Source: Rhizobium sp. RU36D
Lineage (GTDB): Bacteria > Pseudomonadota > Alphaproteobacteria > Rhizobiales > Rhizobiaceae
Assembly (NCBI RefSeq): GCF_900176345.1
Contig: NZ_FWXU01000005.1
Coordinates: 1-64,000, forward strand
Length of the DNA stretch: 64,000 nucleotides
Direction: 5' to 3'
This document shows, in pieces, positions 1 to 8,897 of this stretch. Below the pieces are notes generated by a model that was not told the origin of the DNA, did no database searches, and worked only from the letters and a program-made list of their open reading frames with translations. The stretch's first letter is position 1, and every line of letters starts with the position of its first letter. A program made the translations under genes and the position numbers.

Positions 1-389
1 ACGCCGTTCCGTTCTCCGCCATTAACACCAAGGGCAACAAGGGCGAGTTCTCTGCCGTGATGATGGGCTGGGGCGTGCAGACCGCGGAAGCCTCCTCCGG
101 CATCCGCATGATGGTCGCCTGCCCGGACAAGGAACGCGGCTGGGGTGTCGTGAACTGGAGCAACTACTGCAACCCCGCGCTCAACGAACAGCTCGTTGCC
201 CTGACGGCGGAGATGGACGACGCCAAGCGCAACGAGATGTTGAAGGCTGCCGTCCACACCGTGGTGGACGACATGGCGATCGTGCCGCTCTATTTCCAGG
301 GCATGACCTGGGCTGCCAAGAAGGGCATAGAGATCCTTCCGCGCATGGATGAGCGGACCTCGGCCTTCACCTTCAAGCCGGCAAACTGA
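1..389 (+). CDS. Peptide ABC transporter solute-binding protein, C-terminal part (SBP family 5)
   Basis: This is the 3' end of a gene that begins before the window; the reading frame is open from base 3 to the TGA at 387-389. About 128 residues remain. They contain the C-terminal pattern of family 5 (DppA/OppA-like) periplasmic proteins: a stretch of the form N-W-S-N-Y-C-N-P-x-L-N, a helix of acidic and basic residues, then D-D-M-A-I-V-P-L-Y-F and a closing Phe-rich strand. The gene stands directly before two permeases and two ATPases of the same importer family, which fits a binding protein that delivers peptides to that permease. The signal peptide and most of the ligand pocket lie outside the window, so specificity cannot be judged. 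Confidence 0.88.
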   Translation, partial: AVPFSAINTKGNKGEFSAVMMGWGVQTAEASSGIRMMVACPDKERGWGVVNWSNYCNPALNEQLVALTAEMDDAKRNEMLKAAVHTVVDDMAIVPLYFQGMTWAAKKGIEILPRMDERTSAFTFKPAN

Positions 390-491
390 TGCGACAAAGG
401 GGCGGTGCCGACGTGTTCGGCGCCGCCTTTTCTCGATAATCTTCCCGTCTGTTGCCTTAGGGTCTGGGCGGATGCTTGGTTGGATCGTCCG

Positions 492-1469
492 ATGATAGCC
501 TATCTCATACGCCGGCTGGGGCAGTCGGTCCTGGTGCTATTCACCATGGCCGTGCTAGTTTTCCTCGCCGTTTTCGCCCTTGGCAATCCGGTGGATATGC
601 TGGCAAGTCCCGATGCCGACCAGGCGGAACGGGCAGCGCTTGCGGCGCGCTTCGGCCTCGACCAGCCGCTGCCGGTGCAGTTCGCGGCCTTCATCACCAA
701 CATGGTGCAGGGCGATCTTGGATCGTCCTTCGTCTACGGCAAGTCGGCGCTTGCGGTCATTGCCGAGCGCCTGCCGGCCACGATCGAACTCGCGGTGTTG
801 GCCTTGAGCTTTTCGGTGGCGATCGGCGTGCCGCTTGGCGTCGTCGCCGGCCTGTGGCCGCGGTCGATCGCGGGGCGGGCTATCATGTCGACCTCCATCT
901 TTGGATTCTCGCTGCCGAATTTTTGGATCGGGCTGATGCTCATCCTGTTCTTCGCCGTCTATCTCGGTGTGCTGCCGGCCGGTGGCCGCGGCCCGACGAC
1001 GGAAGTGCTCGGCATGCAACTGTCCATCCTGACCTGGGAGGGCTGGCGTCACCTGATCCTGCCAGCGCTGACGCTCGCGCTCTACAAGGCCTCCCTTGTG
1101 GTCCGCCTCTGTGAAGCGGGCACGCGGGAGATCATGACGCAGGAATATATCCGCTTCGCCCGCGCCAAAGGCATAGGCCGGTTTCGGATCATCCGGTTGC
1201 ACCTGCTGAAAAACATGATGATCCCGGTGGTCACCATTCTCGGCATGGAGTTCGGTGCGATGATCGCCTTCACCGTCGTGATCGAGACGGTGTTTGCCTA
1301 TCCCGGCATGGGCAAGCTGCTGATCGAATCCATCAACCGGCTCGATCGGCCCGTCATCGTCGCGTATCTCATGGTCACGACCGTGATCTTCGTCGTCATT
1401 AACTTCATCGTCGACCTGCTCTATGTCGCGCTCGATCCGCGCGTCAGGCTCGGCGGCACAAGCGAGTAG
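492..1469 (+). CDS. Peptide ABC transporter permease (DppB/OppB type)
   Basis: This 325-residue inner-membrane permease begins with the typical M-I-A-Y-L-I-R-R-L-G-Q-S amphipathic start. A start further upstream at 405 would add 29 residues with no family resemblance, so I chose the ATG at 492. It has a first membrane segment at about residues 10-30, a periplasmic loop with G-L-D-Q-P-L-P-V-Q, and five further hydrophobic segments. The EAA cytoplasmic loop (E-A-G-T-R-E-I-M-T-Q-E-Y-I-R-F-A-R-A-K-G) contacts the ATPase. It is followed by its partner permease after only 5 bases. It should pair with the next gene to form the transmembrane channel. Confidence 0.93.
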   Translation: MIAYLIRRLGQSVLVLFTMAVLVFLAVFALGNPVDMLASPDADQAERAALAARFGLDQPLPVQFAAFITNMVQGDLGSSFVYGKSALAVIAERLPATIELAVLALSFSVAIGVPLGVVAGLWPRSIAGRAIMSTSIFGFSLPNFWIGLMLILFFAVYLGVLPAGGRGPTTEVLGMQLSILTWEGWRHLILPALTLALYKASLVVRLCEAGTREIMTQEYIRFARAKGIGRFRIIRLHLLKNMMIPVVTILGMEFGAMIAFTVVIETVFAYPGMGKLLIESINRLDRPVIVAYLMVTTVIFVVINFIVDLLYVALDPRVRLGGTSE

Positions 1470-1474
1470 CCCCG

Positions 1475-2398
1475 ATGAGCGATTTTGCTGTCAAGGACAC
1501 CGCACCGTCCAAAGCCCCTCCCAAGGGCGAGCGTCTTCTGCTTCGGCAAATGGGAGACCTGATCGCCAATCCGGAGGCGGCTGTCGGGCTGATCATCCTG
1601 TTCATCCTGATCCTGACGGCCGTCCTCGCCGGCTGGATTGCGCCGCAGAATCCCTATGACCTGATGCAGTTGGACATCATGGACAACATGCTGCCCCCCG
1701 GCTCGCAACTGGGCAGTGGTGTAACTGCCTGGCTCGGCACCGATGACCAGGGCCGCGACATGCTCTCGGCCATCATGTATGGAATGCGGGTATCGCTCGG
1801 CGTCGGCATCGCTTCGGTGCTGATCGCAAGCTTCATCGGCGCCTTTATCGGCGTGCTTTCGGCCTATATCGGTGGGCGGTTCGATGCGCTGGTCATGCGC
1901 ATCGTCGACCTGCAGCTCTCCTTCCCCTCGATCCTGATTGCCCTGGTGCTGTTGACTGTCTTCGGCCGCGGGTTGGACAAGGTCATCCTGTCTCTGGTCT
2001 TCGTGCAATGGGCCTACTATGCCCGCACGGTGCGCGGATCGGCTCTTGTAGAGAAGAGCAAGGACTACATCGCCGCGGCGCGCTGTCTTGAGCTTCCCCG
2101 GCACCGCATCCTGATCCGGCACATGCTGCCGAATTGCATTCCGCCGCTGATCGTGGTCTCGACGGTGCAGATCGCCCATGCCATCACGCTGGAATCCACC
2201 CTTTCCTTCCTGGGCGTCGGTGTGCCGGTCACCCAGCCTTCGCTCGGCATGCTGATCGCCAGCGGCTACGACTTCCTGCTCTCGGGCAATTACTGGGTCT
2301 CCACCTATCCCGGCGTGGCGCTCGTCCTCATCGTGGTTGCGATCAACCTTGTGGGTGACCGCCTGCGTGTCGTGCTCAATCCGAGGTTCACCCAATGA
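1475..2398 (+). CDS. Peptide ABC transporter permease (DppC/OppC type)
   Basis: This 307-residue protein has the cytoplasmic N-terminal tail, one membrane helix near residues 35-60, a periplasmic region containing L-G-T-D-D-Q-G-R-D-M, and a five-helix core with the EAA loop (residues about 185-210, V-E-K-S-K-D-Y-I-A-A-A-R). The L-G-T-D-x-x-G-R-D element is the hallmark of OppC/DppC permeases. The stop overlaps the start of the ATPase gene by four bases (ATGA), so the two are translationally coupled. It forms a heterodimeric channel with the preceding permease. Confidence 0.93.
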   Translation: MSDFAVKDTAPSKAPPKGERLLLRQMGDLIANPEAAVGLIILFILILTAVLAGWIAPQNPYDLMQLDIMDNMLPPGSQLGSGVTAWLGTDDQGRDMLSAIMYGMRVSLGVGIASVLIASFIGAFIGVLSAYIGGRFDALVMRIVDLQLSFPSILIALVLLTVFGRGLDKVILSLVFVQWAYYARTVRGSALVEKSKDYIAAARCLELPRHRILIRHMLPNCIPPLIVVSTVQIAHAITLESTLSFLGVGVPVTQPSLGMLIASGYDFLLSGNYWVSTYPGVALVLIVVAINLVGDRLRVVLNPRFTQ

Positions 2399-3381
2399 TG
2401 GCAGTCCAAGCATCCACAGTGACGCCGGCCCTGTCGGTAGACAATCTCTCGGTCGACTTTGCAACGCGACGGGGAGACGTCACCGCGGTCAATGATGTCA
2501 GCTTCTATGTCAACCCCGGCGAAGTTTTGGGCGTCGTGGGCGAATCGGGATCGGGCAAATCCGTGACCGGGCTTGCCGTCATGGGCCTGATCGAACGGCC
2601 GGGCCATATATCCGCTGGTCGCGTCGTCCTTGCAGGACAGGACATCACGGATCTCGGGGAGCGGGACATGCGCCGTCTGCGCGGCAATCGCATCGCCATG
2701 ATCTTCCAGGACCCGATTTCCACCTTGAACCCGGTTCTGCGCATCGACACCCAGATCATGGAAGCGGTCACGGCCCATGAGCGGGTGTCGCAGGCCGCAG
2801 CCCGCGCCCGGGCGATCGAGGCGCTGAAGGCAGTCGGCATTCCCTCGCCGGAATCACGGCTGGAAGCCTATCCGCACCAGTTTTCCGGCGGCATGCGCCA
2901 GCGTGTGGCCATCGCCATCGCCTTGCTGCATCGGCCCGCCGTTCTGATCGCGGACGAGCCGACCACGGCGCTTGACGTGACGATCCAGGCGCAGATCCTG
3001 GGCGAGGTGCAGCGGCTTGCAGCGGAGAATGGCACGGCTCTGGTCTGGATCACGCACGACCTCTCCGTCGTCGCCGGCCTGGCTGACCGCATCGCCGTGA
3101 TGTATGCCGGTCGGATCGTCGAAGGCGGCACGGTATCCGACATCCTGACCACGCCGCGCCATCACTATACCGCCGGCCTGATTGCCTCCGTACCAAGCCG
3201 CAACCGGCGCGGCCAGCCGCTTGCCCAGATTTCCGGATCGACGCCAAGTCTGGCCAACATGCCCAAGGGTTGCTCGTTCCACCCGCGTTGCGAGGCTCGC
3301 CGCGACATCTGTTCGACCGTGCTCCCACCGGTCGTGTCGGATGCGTCGGGCCGTCTTCTGCGCTGCCACAATCCGCGATAG
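2395..3381 (+). CDS. Peptide ABC transporter ATP-binding protein (DppD/OppD type)
   Basis: This 328-residue nucleotide-binding subunit shows Walker A G-E-S-G-S-G-K-S at about residue 50, the Q-loop phrase M-I-F-Q-D-P, the ABC signature F-S-G-G-M-R-Q-R, Walker [13 protein letters not shown] and the H-loop I-T-H-D-L. The C-terminal oligopeptide-transporter extension has the cysteine pattern C-S-F-H-P-R-C-x6-C-x12-15-C, which in OppD/DppD-type subunits holds an iron-sulfur cluster. Two ATG codons stand side by side at 2395 and 2398; the first overlaps the upstream stop. It works as a heterodimer with the next gene product. Confidence 0.94.
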   Translation: MMAVQASTVTPALSVDNLSVDFATRRGDVTAVNDVSFYVNPGEVLGVVGESGSGKSVTGLAVMGLIERPGHISAGRVVLAGQDITDLGERDMRRLRGNRIAMIFQDPISTLNPVLRIDTQIMEAVTAHERVSQAAARARAIEALKAVGIPSPESRLEAYPHQFSGGMRQRVAIAIALLHRPAVLIADEPTTALDVTIQAQILGEVQRLAAENGTALVWITHDLSVVAGLADRIAVMYAGRIVEGGTVSDILTTPRHHYTAGLIASVPSRNRRGQPLAQISGSTPSLANMPKGCSFHPRCEARRDICSTVLPPVVSDASGRLLRCHNPR

Positions 3382-3393
3382 GAGCCGATTTCC

Positions 3394-4407
3394 ATGGACC
3401 AGCCCATCCTGACGCTCGATGGCATATCCCGGCAGTTCCGCTCCACGCCGGATTTTGCCCAGCGCATCTCCGACATGCTGACCGGCAAGAATTCCGAACA
3501 GGTGGTCAAGGCCGTCGATGCCGTCAACCTGCAGATCAAGCCGGGCGAGATCATCGGCCTGGTCGGTGAATCCGGTTGCGGGAAATCGACCCTCGCCCGC
3601 GTCATCTCCGGCATCCTGCCGCCGTCCAACGGACGGATCGTCCTTGATGGCCGGGATGTCGCATCCCTGTCGGAGGCTGAGCGCCGCAAGGCGAGCCTCT
3701 CCGTGCAAATGGTGTTTCAAGACGCCACCGCGTCGCTCAACCCGCGCAAGCGGGTGGTGGATATCATCGGCGAAGCGGCCGTGGTCCATGACATTGTCCG
3801 GCCATCCGAACTGGAGGCCTACGTCTGCGACCTCATGGCGCGCGTCGGCCTCGATCCCGCTAGCCGCGATTTCTACCCCCACCAGTTCTCCGGCGGCCAG
3901 CGAGCCCGCATCGGCATCGCCCGGGCGCTGGCGGTGAAGCCGCGCATCTTGGTCTGCGACGAATCCACGGCCGCCCTCGACGTCTCCATCCAGGCGCAGA
4001 TCCTCAACCTGTTCATGCAGTTGAAGCGTGATCTCGACCTCACCTATATTTTCGTCAGCCATGATCTCGGCATGATCGAGAATTTCTGCGATCGCATCGC
4101 CGTTATGTATCTCGGCCGGATCGTGGAACTTGCGGATACCGAGGCGCTGTTTGCGGGGCCGCATCATCCCTATACCCAGGCGCTGCTGAAGGAGATTCCG
4201 ACGCTGGAGCCGAGGAAACGCGCCTTTGCTGCGATCAAGGGCGAGATGCCCTCTCCGCTTGATCCGCCGCCCGGATGCCACTTCCATCCCCGCTGTCCGT
4301 TTGCAGCGCCGATCTGCTCCAGCGAGCGGCCGGCCTTGCGGGAAACGGCTTCGGGAAGGCTCTCGGCATGCCACTTCGCCGCCGATTTCGCGGTGGCGGC
4401 GCAGTAA
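3394..4407 (+). CDS. Peptide ABC transporter ATP-binding protein (DppF/OppF type)
   Basis: This 337-residue second ATPase carries Walker A G-E-S-G-C-G-K-S, Q-loop M-V-F-Q-D, signature F-S-G-G-Q-R-A-R, Walker B I-L-V-C-D-E-S-T-A-A-L-D and the switch S-H-D-L. The Walker B pentapeptide reads D-E-S rather than the usual D-E-P, a mild variation that keeps the catalytic glutamate. The C-terminus has the same C-x-F-H-P-R-C motif as its partner. It follows the DppD-like gene by 12 bases. A 50-base gap separates it from the hydrolase genes that finish the operon. Confidence 0.94.
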   Translation: MDQPILTLDGISRQFRSTPDFAQRISDMLTGKNSEQVVKAVDAVNLQIKPGEIIGLVGESGCGKSTLARVISGILPPSNGRIVLDGRDVASLSEAERRKASLSVQMVFQDATASLNPRKRVVDIIGEAAVVHDIVRPSELEAYVCDLMARVGLDPASRDFYPHQFSGGQRARIGIARALAVKPRILVCDESTAALDVSIQAQILNLFMQLKRDLDLTYIFVSHDLGMIENFCDRIAVMYLGRIVELADTEALFAGPHHPYTQALLKEIPTLEPRKRAFAAIKGEMPSPLDPPPGCHFHPRCPFAAPICSSERPALRETASGRLSACHFAADFAVAAQ

Positions 4408-4457
4408 GCTGCTGAAATTGCCGGTTGCCGTCCAACAGAACTTAAGAAGGTAATGCC

Positions 4458-5615
4458 ATGTCCATCGCCCAAGACGTGACCAAGCACCTAGCTGACATCG
4501 TCGGCTTTCCGACTGTCAGTTCCGTGTCCAACCTCGCCCTGCTCGACCATTTGGAGGCTGTAACGGCGCCGTTTGGGGCGCGTGTCAGGCGGTTCCCCAA
4601 TGCCGAGGGCAACAAGGCTAGCTTGCTCGTGTCGATCGGTCCGGACGCCCCTGGCGGTATCGTCTTCAGCGGCCATACCGACGTGGTGCCGACCCAGGGC
4701 CAAGCCTGGAGCGCGGATCCGTTCACGCTGCGGCAGCAGGGTTCGCGCGTGATCGGTCGCGGGGCCACTGATATGAAGGGCTTCCTGGCCTGCTGCATCG
4801 CGGCCTTGCCCGGCATTGCCAGCCGCCCCCTGAAACGGCCGGTGCATCTTGCCTTTTCCTATGACGAGGAAGTCGGCTGTACCGGTGTCGGCGACATGGC
4901 CGAATGGATCGGCAAGAGCAATCTCGCGCCGCGTTTGGCAGTCATCGGTGAGCCCACAGGCATGGACCTGGTCGCAGCCCATAAGGGTGGCTTGATCGGC
5001 TGGGCGCGCATTCGTGGAAAGCCGGGCCATTCCTCGCAGCCGGATCGCTATGTCAATGCGGTCATGACGGCGGGCGACCTAATCGGCGAGATCAACCGTA
5101 TTCGTGCAGACATGCGTGCCGGGCCGCAGTTCGAAGGGCTTGATCCGCCCTATTCGACGATCCAGGTGAATGTCATCAGGGGCGGGTTGCATGGCAATAT
5201 CGTCGCCGAGAGCTGCGAATTCTTCTGGGAAATGCGCATCATCCCCGGCGAAAGCGATTATGCTGTGCTGGAGCGCATCAAGGCCTACGCGGCTGATGTG
5301 CTGGAGCCGGCGATGAAAGCGGTCGATCCGGATTGCGGCATCACTTTGGACGTGCAGGCCCGCATTCCCGGATTGAAGCCGGAAAGTGAGGCCCTGACCG
5401 GGCAGATGCTGGATTTTCTGGGCCAGGTGTCCCCCCGCTATGTGTCCTACGGCACCGAAGCAGGGATCTTCCAGATGGCGGGCGTGCCGTCCTTCGTGGT
5501 CGGACCGGGCGATATCGCCGATGCCCACCAGCCCGATGAGGGCATCGAGATCTCCGAACTGGAACGCTGCGTGGCCTTTCTCGATCGTCTTGGCGAGAGC
5601 TGCTGCGAGCGATAA
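4458..5615 (+). CDS. M20 metallohydrolase, acetylornithine deacetylase (ArgE)-like
   Basis: This 385-residue cytosolic zinc hydrolase has the M20 metal motifs in order: S-G-H-T-D-V-V-P (His and Asp ligands), G-R-G-A-T-D-M-K-G (bridging Asp), D-E-E-V-G-C-T-G (catalytic Glu and Glu ligand), G-E-P-T-G-M, and the dimerisation-domain R-G-K-P-G-H-S-S. The spacing and length match ArgE-type N-acyl-amino-acid deacetylases. A true arginine-biosynthesis role is doubtful because it sits in a peptide-import operon. Removal of an acyl group from an imported N-acylated amino acid or peptide is more likely, but this is inference. An RBS-like AAGAAGG precedes the ATG. Confidence 0.88.
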   Translation: MSIAQDVTKHLADIVGFPTVSSVSNLALLDHLEAVTAPFGARVRRFPNAEGNKASLLVSIGPDAPGGIVFSGHTDVVPTQGQAWSADPFTLRQQGSRVIGRGATDMKGFLACCIAALPGIASRPLKRPVHLAFSYDEEVGCTGVGDMAEWIGKSNLAPRLAVIGEPTGMDLVAAHKGGLIGWARIRGKPGHSSQPDRYVNAVMTAGDLIGEINRIRADMRAGPQFEGLDPPYSTIQVNVIRGGLHGNIVAESCEFFWEMRIIPGESDYAVLERIKAYAADVLEPAMKAVDPDCGITLDVQARIPGLKPESEALTGQMLDFLGQVSPRYVSYGTEAGIFQMAGVPSFVVGPGDIADAHQPDEGIEISELERCVAFLDRLGESCCER

Positions 5616-5644
5616 GAGATAACGACCAGCCAACGGACAAGACG

Positions 5645-7054
5645 ATGACCGAGACCACCACCGGACGCGATGCCGCGATTGCCGCAGCCCTCGCCCAACT
5701 CGAAGACGGTTCCTTTGAAGCGGTGATGCGCCGTCGCGTGGCGATCGCGTCCGCCAGCCGGTTGCCCGAGCACAAACCGGACCTGACCCGCTATCTCTCC
5801 GAGGAGATGCGGCCGCATTTCGAACGCATGGGTTTCACCATCCATATCCTCGAAGACGACACGGCCCCCGGTCCTTTCCTGCTGGCGGAGCGTATCGAGG
5901 ATCCATCCTTCCTGACAATCCTGCAATATGGCCATGGCGATGTCGTCGCCGGGCTTGACGGCAAGTGGAGCGACGGGCTTGCGCCATTCTCCATGAAGGA
6001 ACGCCAGGGCAACTGGTATGGCCGCGGCACGGCAGACAACAAGGGCCAGCACTCCATCAACATGGCGGCGATCAAAGCCGTGTTGAACACACGCGGTTCA
6101 CTCGGGTTCAACCTGAAATACCTGATCGAGATGGGCGAGGAGTCAGGCTCTCCCGGCCTCGACACGGTCTGCGAGCGCCATCGCGACCTGTTGAAGGCCG
6201 ATGTGCTGATCGCCTCCGATGGACCGCGGCTCGCCCTGAAGCAGCCGACCATCTTTCTCGGGGCCCGCGGCGGCATGTCGTTCCATATGGAAGTCGTGGC
6301 GCGCGAGGACTTCCAGCACTCCGGAAACTGGGGCGGCCTTCTGGCCAATCCCGGCATCGAGCTTTGCCATGCGATCACGGAACTGGTCAGCCGCACGGGG
6401 GTGATCAAGGTTCCGGAAATGACCCCCGGCACTATTCCTGCCAATGTCCGTGCCGCGCTCGCTGATTGCCATATGGAGCCTGCTCACGGCGATCCGGCCA
6501 TCGAGGACTGGTGGAGCGAGCCTGGTCTGACGGCAGAGGAAAAAGTCTTTGCCTGGTCGTCCTTCGAGGTGATGGAGATGGAATGCGGCAACCTTGCACA
6601 GCCTCTCTATGCCATACCGCCCAAGGCGCGGGCGCGCATGCAGCTGCGCTTCCCGGTCGGGGTCGATTACACGGCTGTCGTGCCCGCGGTTCGCCGCGTG
6701 CTGAAGGAAGCAGGCTATGACCGTGTCGTCGTGACCGACCCATCGGATGCGATTTTTCCCGCAAGCCGCCTGGACCCGGACCACCCCTGGGTCAAGCGGG
6801 TAGCTGCTTCGATTAAGAAGACGGTGGGTCGGGCCCCGGCCATCCTGCCCAATCTCGGGGCTTCGCTGCCAAACAATGTTTTCTCGGATATCTTGGGGCT
6901 TCCGACAGTGTGGATCCCCCATTCCTATCCGGGCTGCCTGCAGCATGCCGCCAACGAGCATCTGCCCGTCAGCATCGTCCGCGAGGGACTAGCCATCATG
7001 GCGGGCCTCTATCACGACCTCGGCGAGACCGAGGGATCCACGTCATCTCAATAA
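5645..7054 (+). CDS. M20 family metallopeptidase (dipeptidase-like)
   Basis: This 469-residue member of the M20 family has Y-G-H-G-D-V-V-A-G, Y-G-R-G-T-A-D-N-K-G, E-M-G-E-E-S-G-S-P-G, A-S-D-G-P-R and a late P-H-S-Y-P-G histidine, which together supply the two-zinc site. The length and the S-D-G-P-R element point to the carnosinase/DapE-like peptidase branch and not to the ArgE branch. It lies 29 bases after the ArgE-like gene and before an aminotransferase. The three enzymes could convert an imported peptide or acyl-dipeptide to free amino acids and then to an oxo acid. The substrate cannot be read from sequence. Confidence 0.87.
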   Translation: MTETTTGRDAAIAAALAQLEDGSFEAVMRRRVAIASASRLPEHKPDLTRYLSEEMRPHFERMGFTIHILEDDTAPGPFLLAERIEDPSFLTILQYGHGDVVAGLDGKWSDGLAPFSMKERQGNWYGRGTADNKGQHSINMAAIKAVLNTRGSLGFNLKYLIEMGEESGSPGLDTVCERHRDLLKADVLIASDGPRLALKQPTIFLGARGGMSFHMEVVAREDFQHSGNWGGLLANPGIELCHAITELVSRTGVIKVPEMTPGTIPANVRAALADCHMEPAHGDPAIEDWWSEPGLTAEEKVFAWSSFEVMEMECGNLAQPLYAIPPKARARMQLRFPVGVDYTAVVPAVRRVLKEAGYDRVVVTDPSDAIFPASRLDPDHPWVKRVAASIKKTVGRAPAILPNLGASLPNNVFSDILGLPTVWIPHSYPGCLQHAANEHLPVSIVREGLAIMAGLYHDLGETEGSTSSQ

Positions 7055-7100
7055 AATAATGGGCTGGGATACGTCCCGGCCACGTCTCAGGGAGAGCACC

Positions 7101-8306
7101 ATGTCATTCATTGACAAGCTTATCGCGCAGCAGAATTCCGGCTTGAATGCCTTCAGCGGCATTCGCGACCAGATAAAGGATCTGCGCACCGAAAACATCG
7201 CCGATCTCGCTGTCAAGGCTAGCCGGCTGGAGGGCGTCATTCCGCTGTGGTACGGCGAAGGCGACATCGTGACGCCTGCCTTCATTCGCGAGGCCGCGAA
7301 GGCGGCGATCGATGACGGCCAGACCTTTTATGTTCCCGACATGCGCGGGACGGGACGGCTGAAGACGGCGCTCAGCGAGTATCAGACGCGGCTTTATGGC
7401 AAGACCATCGATGTGACACGCTCCACGGTTGCGCCGAGTGGCATGCAGGCTCTGTACATTGCGCTGGCGCTGATCACCGACATGGGAAGCAATGTCGTCT
7501 ATGTGGCGCCGCAGTGGCCGAACATTCACAATGCCATTCATCTGCTGGGTGCCGAGCCGCGCGCCGTGGCTCTGGATTTCGATACGGATTGGCGCCTTGA
7601 CCTCGACAAGCTTTTTGCCGCCTGCGATGCCCGCACGCGCGCGATCTTCCTGTCGACACCATCCAATCCGACCGGCTGGACCGCAAGCCGCGAAGAGATG
7701 GCGGCTCTCCTGGATTTCAGCCGCCGGACCGGCATCTGGATCATCTCGGACGAAGTCTATGCGCGCCTCTATTTCGAGGGCGACGTGGCACCATCCATGC
7801 TGCCGATTGCCGATGCGGAAGATCGCGTCATCACCATCAACAGCTTCTCCAAGGCTTGGGCCATGACCGGCTGGCGGATTGGCTGGCTGACCCATCCCGC
7901 AAGCGTTGCCGACCAGATTGCCGCCATGACCCAGTACATCAACAGCGGCACCGCCGCGATCATCCAGGCCGGTGCCGTCGCCGCTCTGGAGCAAGGCGAG
8001 CCACTGGTGGCAGAGATCCGAAACCGCGTGCGTGAGGGTCTCGACGTCGCCTATGCCGGCCTCTCCAAAATCCCCTCGCTGATCCTGCCCGAAAAACCCC
8101 GCGGCGGCATGTACGCCTTCTTCTCGATGAAGGGTGTTCCTGACGCGCGCGAGGCCTGCATGACGATCCTCGAAAAGTCCCGTGTCGGACTGGCTCCGGG
8201 GCATCTGTTCGGGGCCTCATCGGCAAGCTTCATGCGCATGTGCACCTTCCGCGAGCCAGGGCAAATCCGCACGGCCGTCGATCGCATGGTCGAAGCGCTG
8301 GGCTGA
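7101..8306 (+). CDS. PLP-dependent aminotransferase, class I/II
   Basis: This 401-residue fold-type I aminotransferase has the P-S-N-P-T-G-W substrate loop, I-I-S-D-E-V-Y (Asp for the pyridine nitrogen) and S-F-S-K-A-W-A-M-T-G-W-R-I-G-W (Schiff-base Lys and phosphate-binding Arg). I chose the ATG at 7101, preceded by AGGGAGAG, over an in-frame ATG at 7059 that would add 14 unconserved residues. It closes the peptide-import operon. The family includes aspartate and aromatic aminotransferases, so the exact amino donor is unknown. Transcription from this gene runs toward the lanthipeptide region; the hairpin at 8330-8355 has its T-run on the other strand. Confidence 0.92.
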   Translation: MSFIDKLIAQQNSGLNAFSGIRDQIKDLRTENIADLAVKASRLEGVIPLWYGEGDIVTPAFIREAAKAAIDDGQTFYVPDMRGTGRLKTALSEYQTRLYGKTIDVTRSTVAPSGMQALYIALALITDMGSNVVYVAPQWPNIHNAIHLLGAEPRAVALDFDTDWRLDLDKLFAACDARTRAIFLSTPSNPTGWTASREEMAALLDFSRRTGIWIISDEVYARLYFEGDVAPSMLPIADAEDRVITINSFSKAWAMTGWRIGWLTHPASVADQIAAMTQYINSGTAAIIQAGAVAALEQGEPLVAEIRNRVREGLDVAYAGLSKIPSLILPEKPRGGMYAFFSMKGVPDAREACMTILEKSRVGLAPGHLFGASSASFMRMCTFREPGQIRTAVDRMVEALG

Positions 8307-8311
8307 GCCCA

Positions 8312-8355
8312 GGCCAAAACAAAAAAAACAACGCGCCGACATATGCCGGCGCGTT
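8312..8355 (-). terminator. Rho-independent terminator of the lanthipeptide precursor gene
   Basis: A perfect 9-bp stem (AACGCGCCG at 8330-8338 with CGGCGCGTT at 8347-8355, 8-base loop) is followed on the minus strand by a T-rich run (TTGTTTTTTTTGTTTT). The orientation shows that it ends the precursor transcript, 28 bases after its stop codon, so the peptide gene is probably a separate monocistronic unit. Confidence 0.82.
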
Positions 8356-8382
8356 GCCATTCGAAACGGGGTGTTCTGGGTG

Positions 8383-8676
8383 CTACCTCGTGAAAATGCA
8401 GTAGCAACCCTTGGTCAAGATGCAATACGGCGATCCGCCACCTGCGACCTGGTCGAGCGCGGCATCATCAAGCGCTTCAACGGCGCTGTTGTCTCCAGCG
8501 CGGGGCTCAAAGACCTTTTCAATGTCTTCGGCCGTCAGGGGAATGCCCTTGGCTGAAGCGTAACGCGAAAGAGCGGCCGCGGCTTCCTTGACATCGCCCG
8601 AGCCGGCAACGCCGTTCAAAAGCTCGGGATCATCAGCCAGCATTTTCTGCAGGCGCGCTAGTGCCGTATCTGTCAT
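8383..8676 (-). CDS. lanA: Class II lanthipeptide precursor with Nif11-like leader
   Basis: This 97-residue peptide has an acidic helical leader of about 80 residues resembling the Nif11-type (N11P) leader: an N-terminal L-x-x-M-L-A-D-D-P-E-L, a middle A-x-x-x-G-I-P-L-T-A-E-D-I, and an ending L-D-Q-V-A-G-G-G. The double glycine is the expected cut site of a C39 peptidase. The core after Gly81 is SPYCILTKGCYCIFTR, with Ser82, Thr88, Thr96 and Cys85, Cys91, Cys93. Three hydroxyl residues and three cysteines allow up to three (methyl)lanthionine rings. GGAG lies six bases before the ATG. LanM and NHLM exporter genes within 10 kb support the call. The mature structure and activity are unknown. 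Confidence 0.88.
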   Translation of the reverse strand: MTDTALARLQKMLADDPELLNGVAGSGDVKEAAAALSRYASAKGIPLTAEDIEKVFEPRAGDNSAVEALDDAALDQVAGGGSPYCILTKGCYCIFTR

Positions 8677-8808
8677 GTTCTTCTCCGCCGCTTTTCATCA
8701 AATTCAATGGTGTAGCGGAACTTGCCTCCTGCCCCTGGAGGTGTCAACCCTCGGCTCTACCAGGGGGTGAATCACCCTTTCTTGGCCGGCCTTGTTTACT
8801 CCTTTGAA

Positions 8809-8826
8809 GTCAATTCCCGTCAATTC
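8809..8826 (+). repeat. Tandem direct repeat GTCAATTC with 10-bp period, possible regulator site
   Basis: GTCAATTC occurs at 8809-8816 and again at 8819-8826, one helical turn apart, in the 221-base divergent region between the precursor gene and the exporter operon. Two identical half-sites on the same face of the helix are typical of response-regulator or AraC-type operators. No promoter elements are clear around it, so the role is inferred. Confidence 0.4.
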
Positions 8827-8897
8827 TTCAGTAAGATGCTGTTCGAGTCGCCTCGGCGATCCGCACATGCACAATATTGGCAGGAGCGCCTTCGACA

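Noticed and set aside
2854..4374. A 506-codon minus-strand frame opposite the two ATPases
   Set aside because: It lies antisense to two well-supported ABC ATPases and its protein is rich in His, Arg and Asp without any motif; typical of GC-rich shadow frames.
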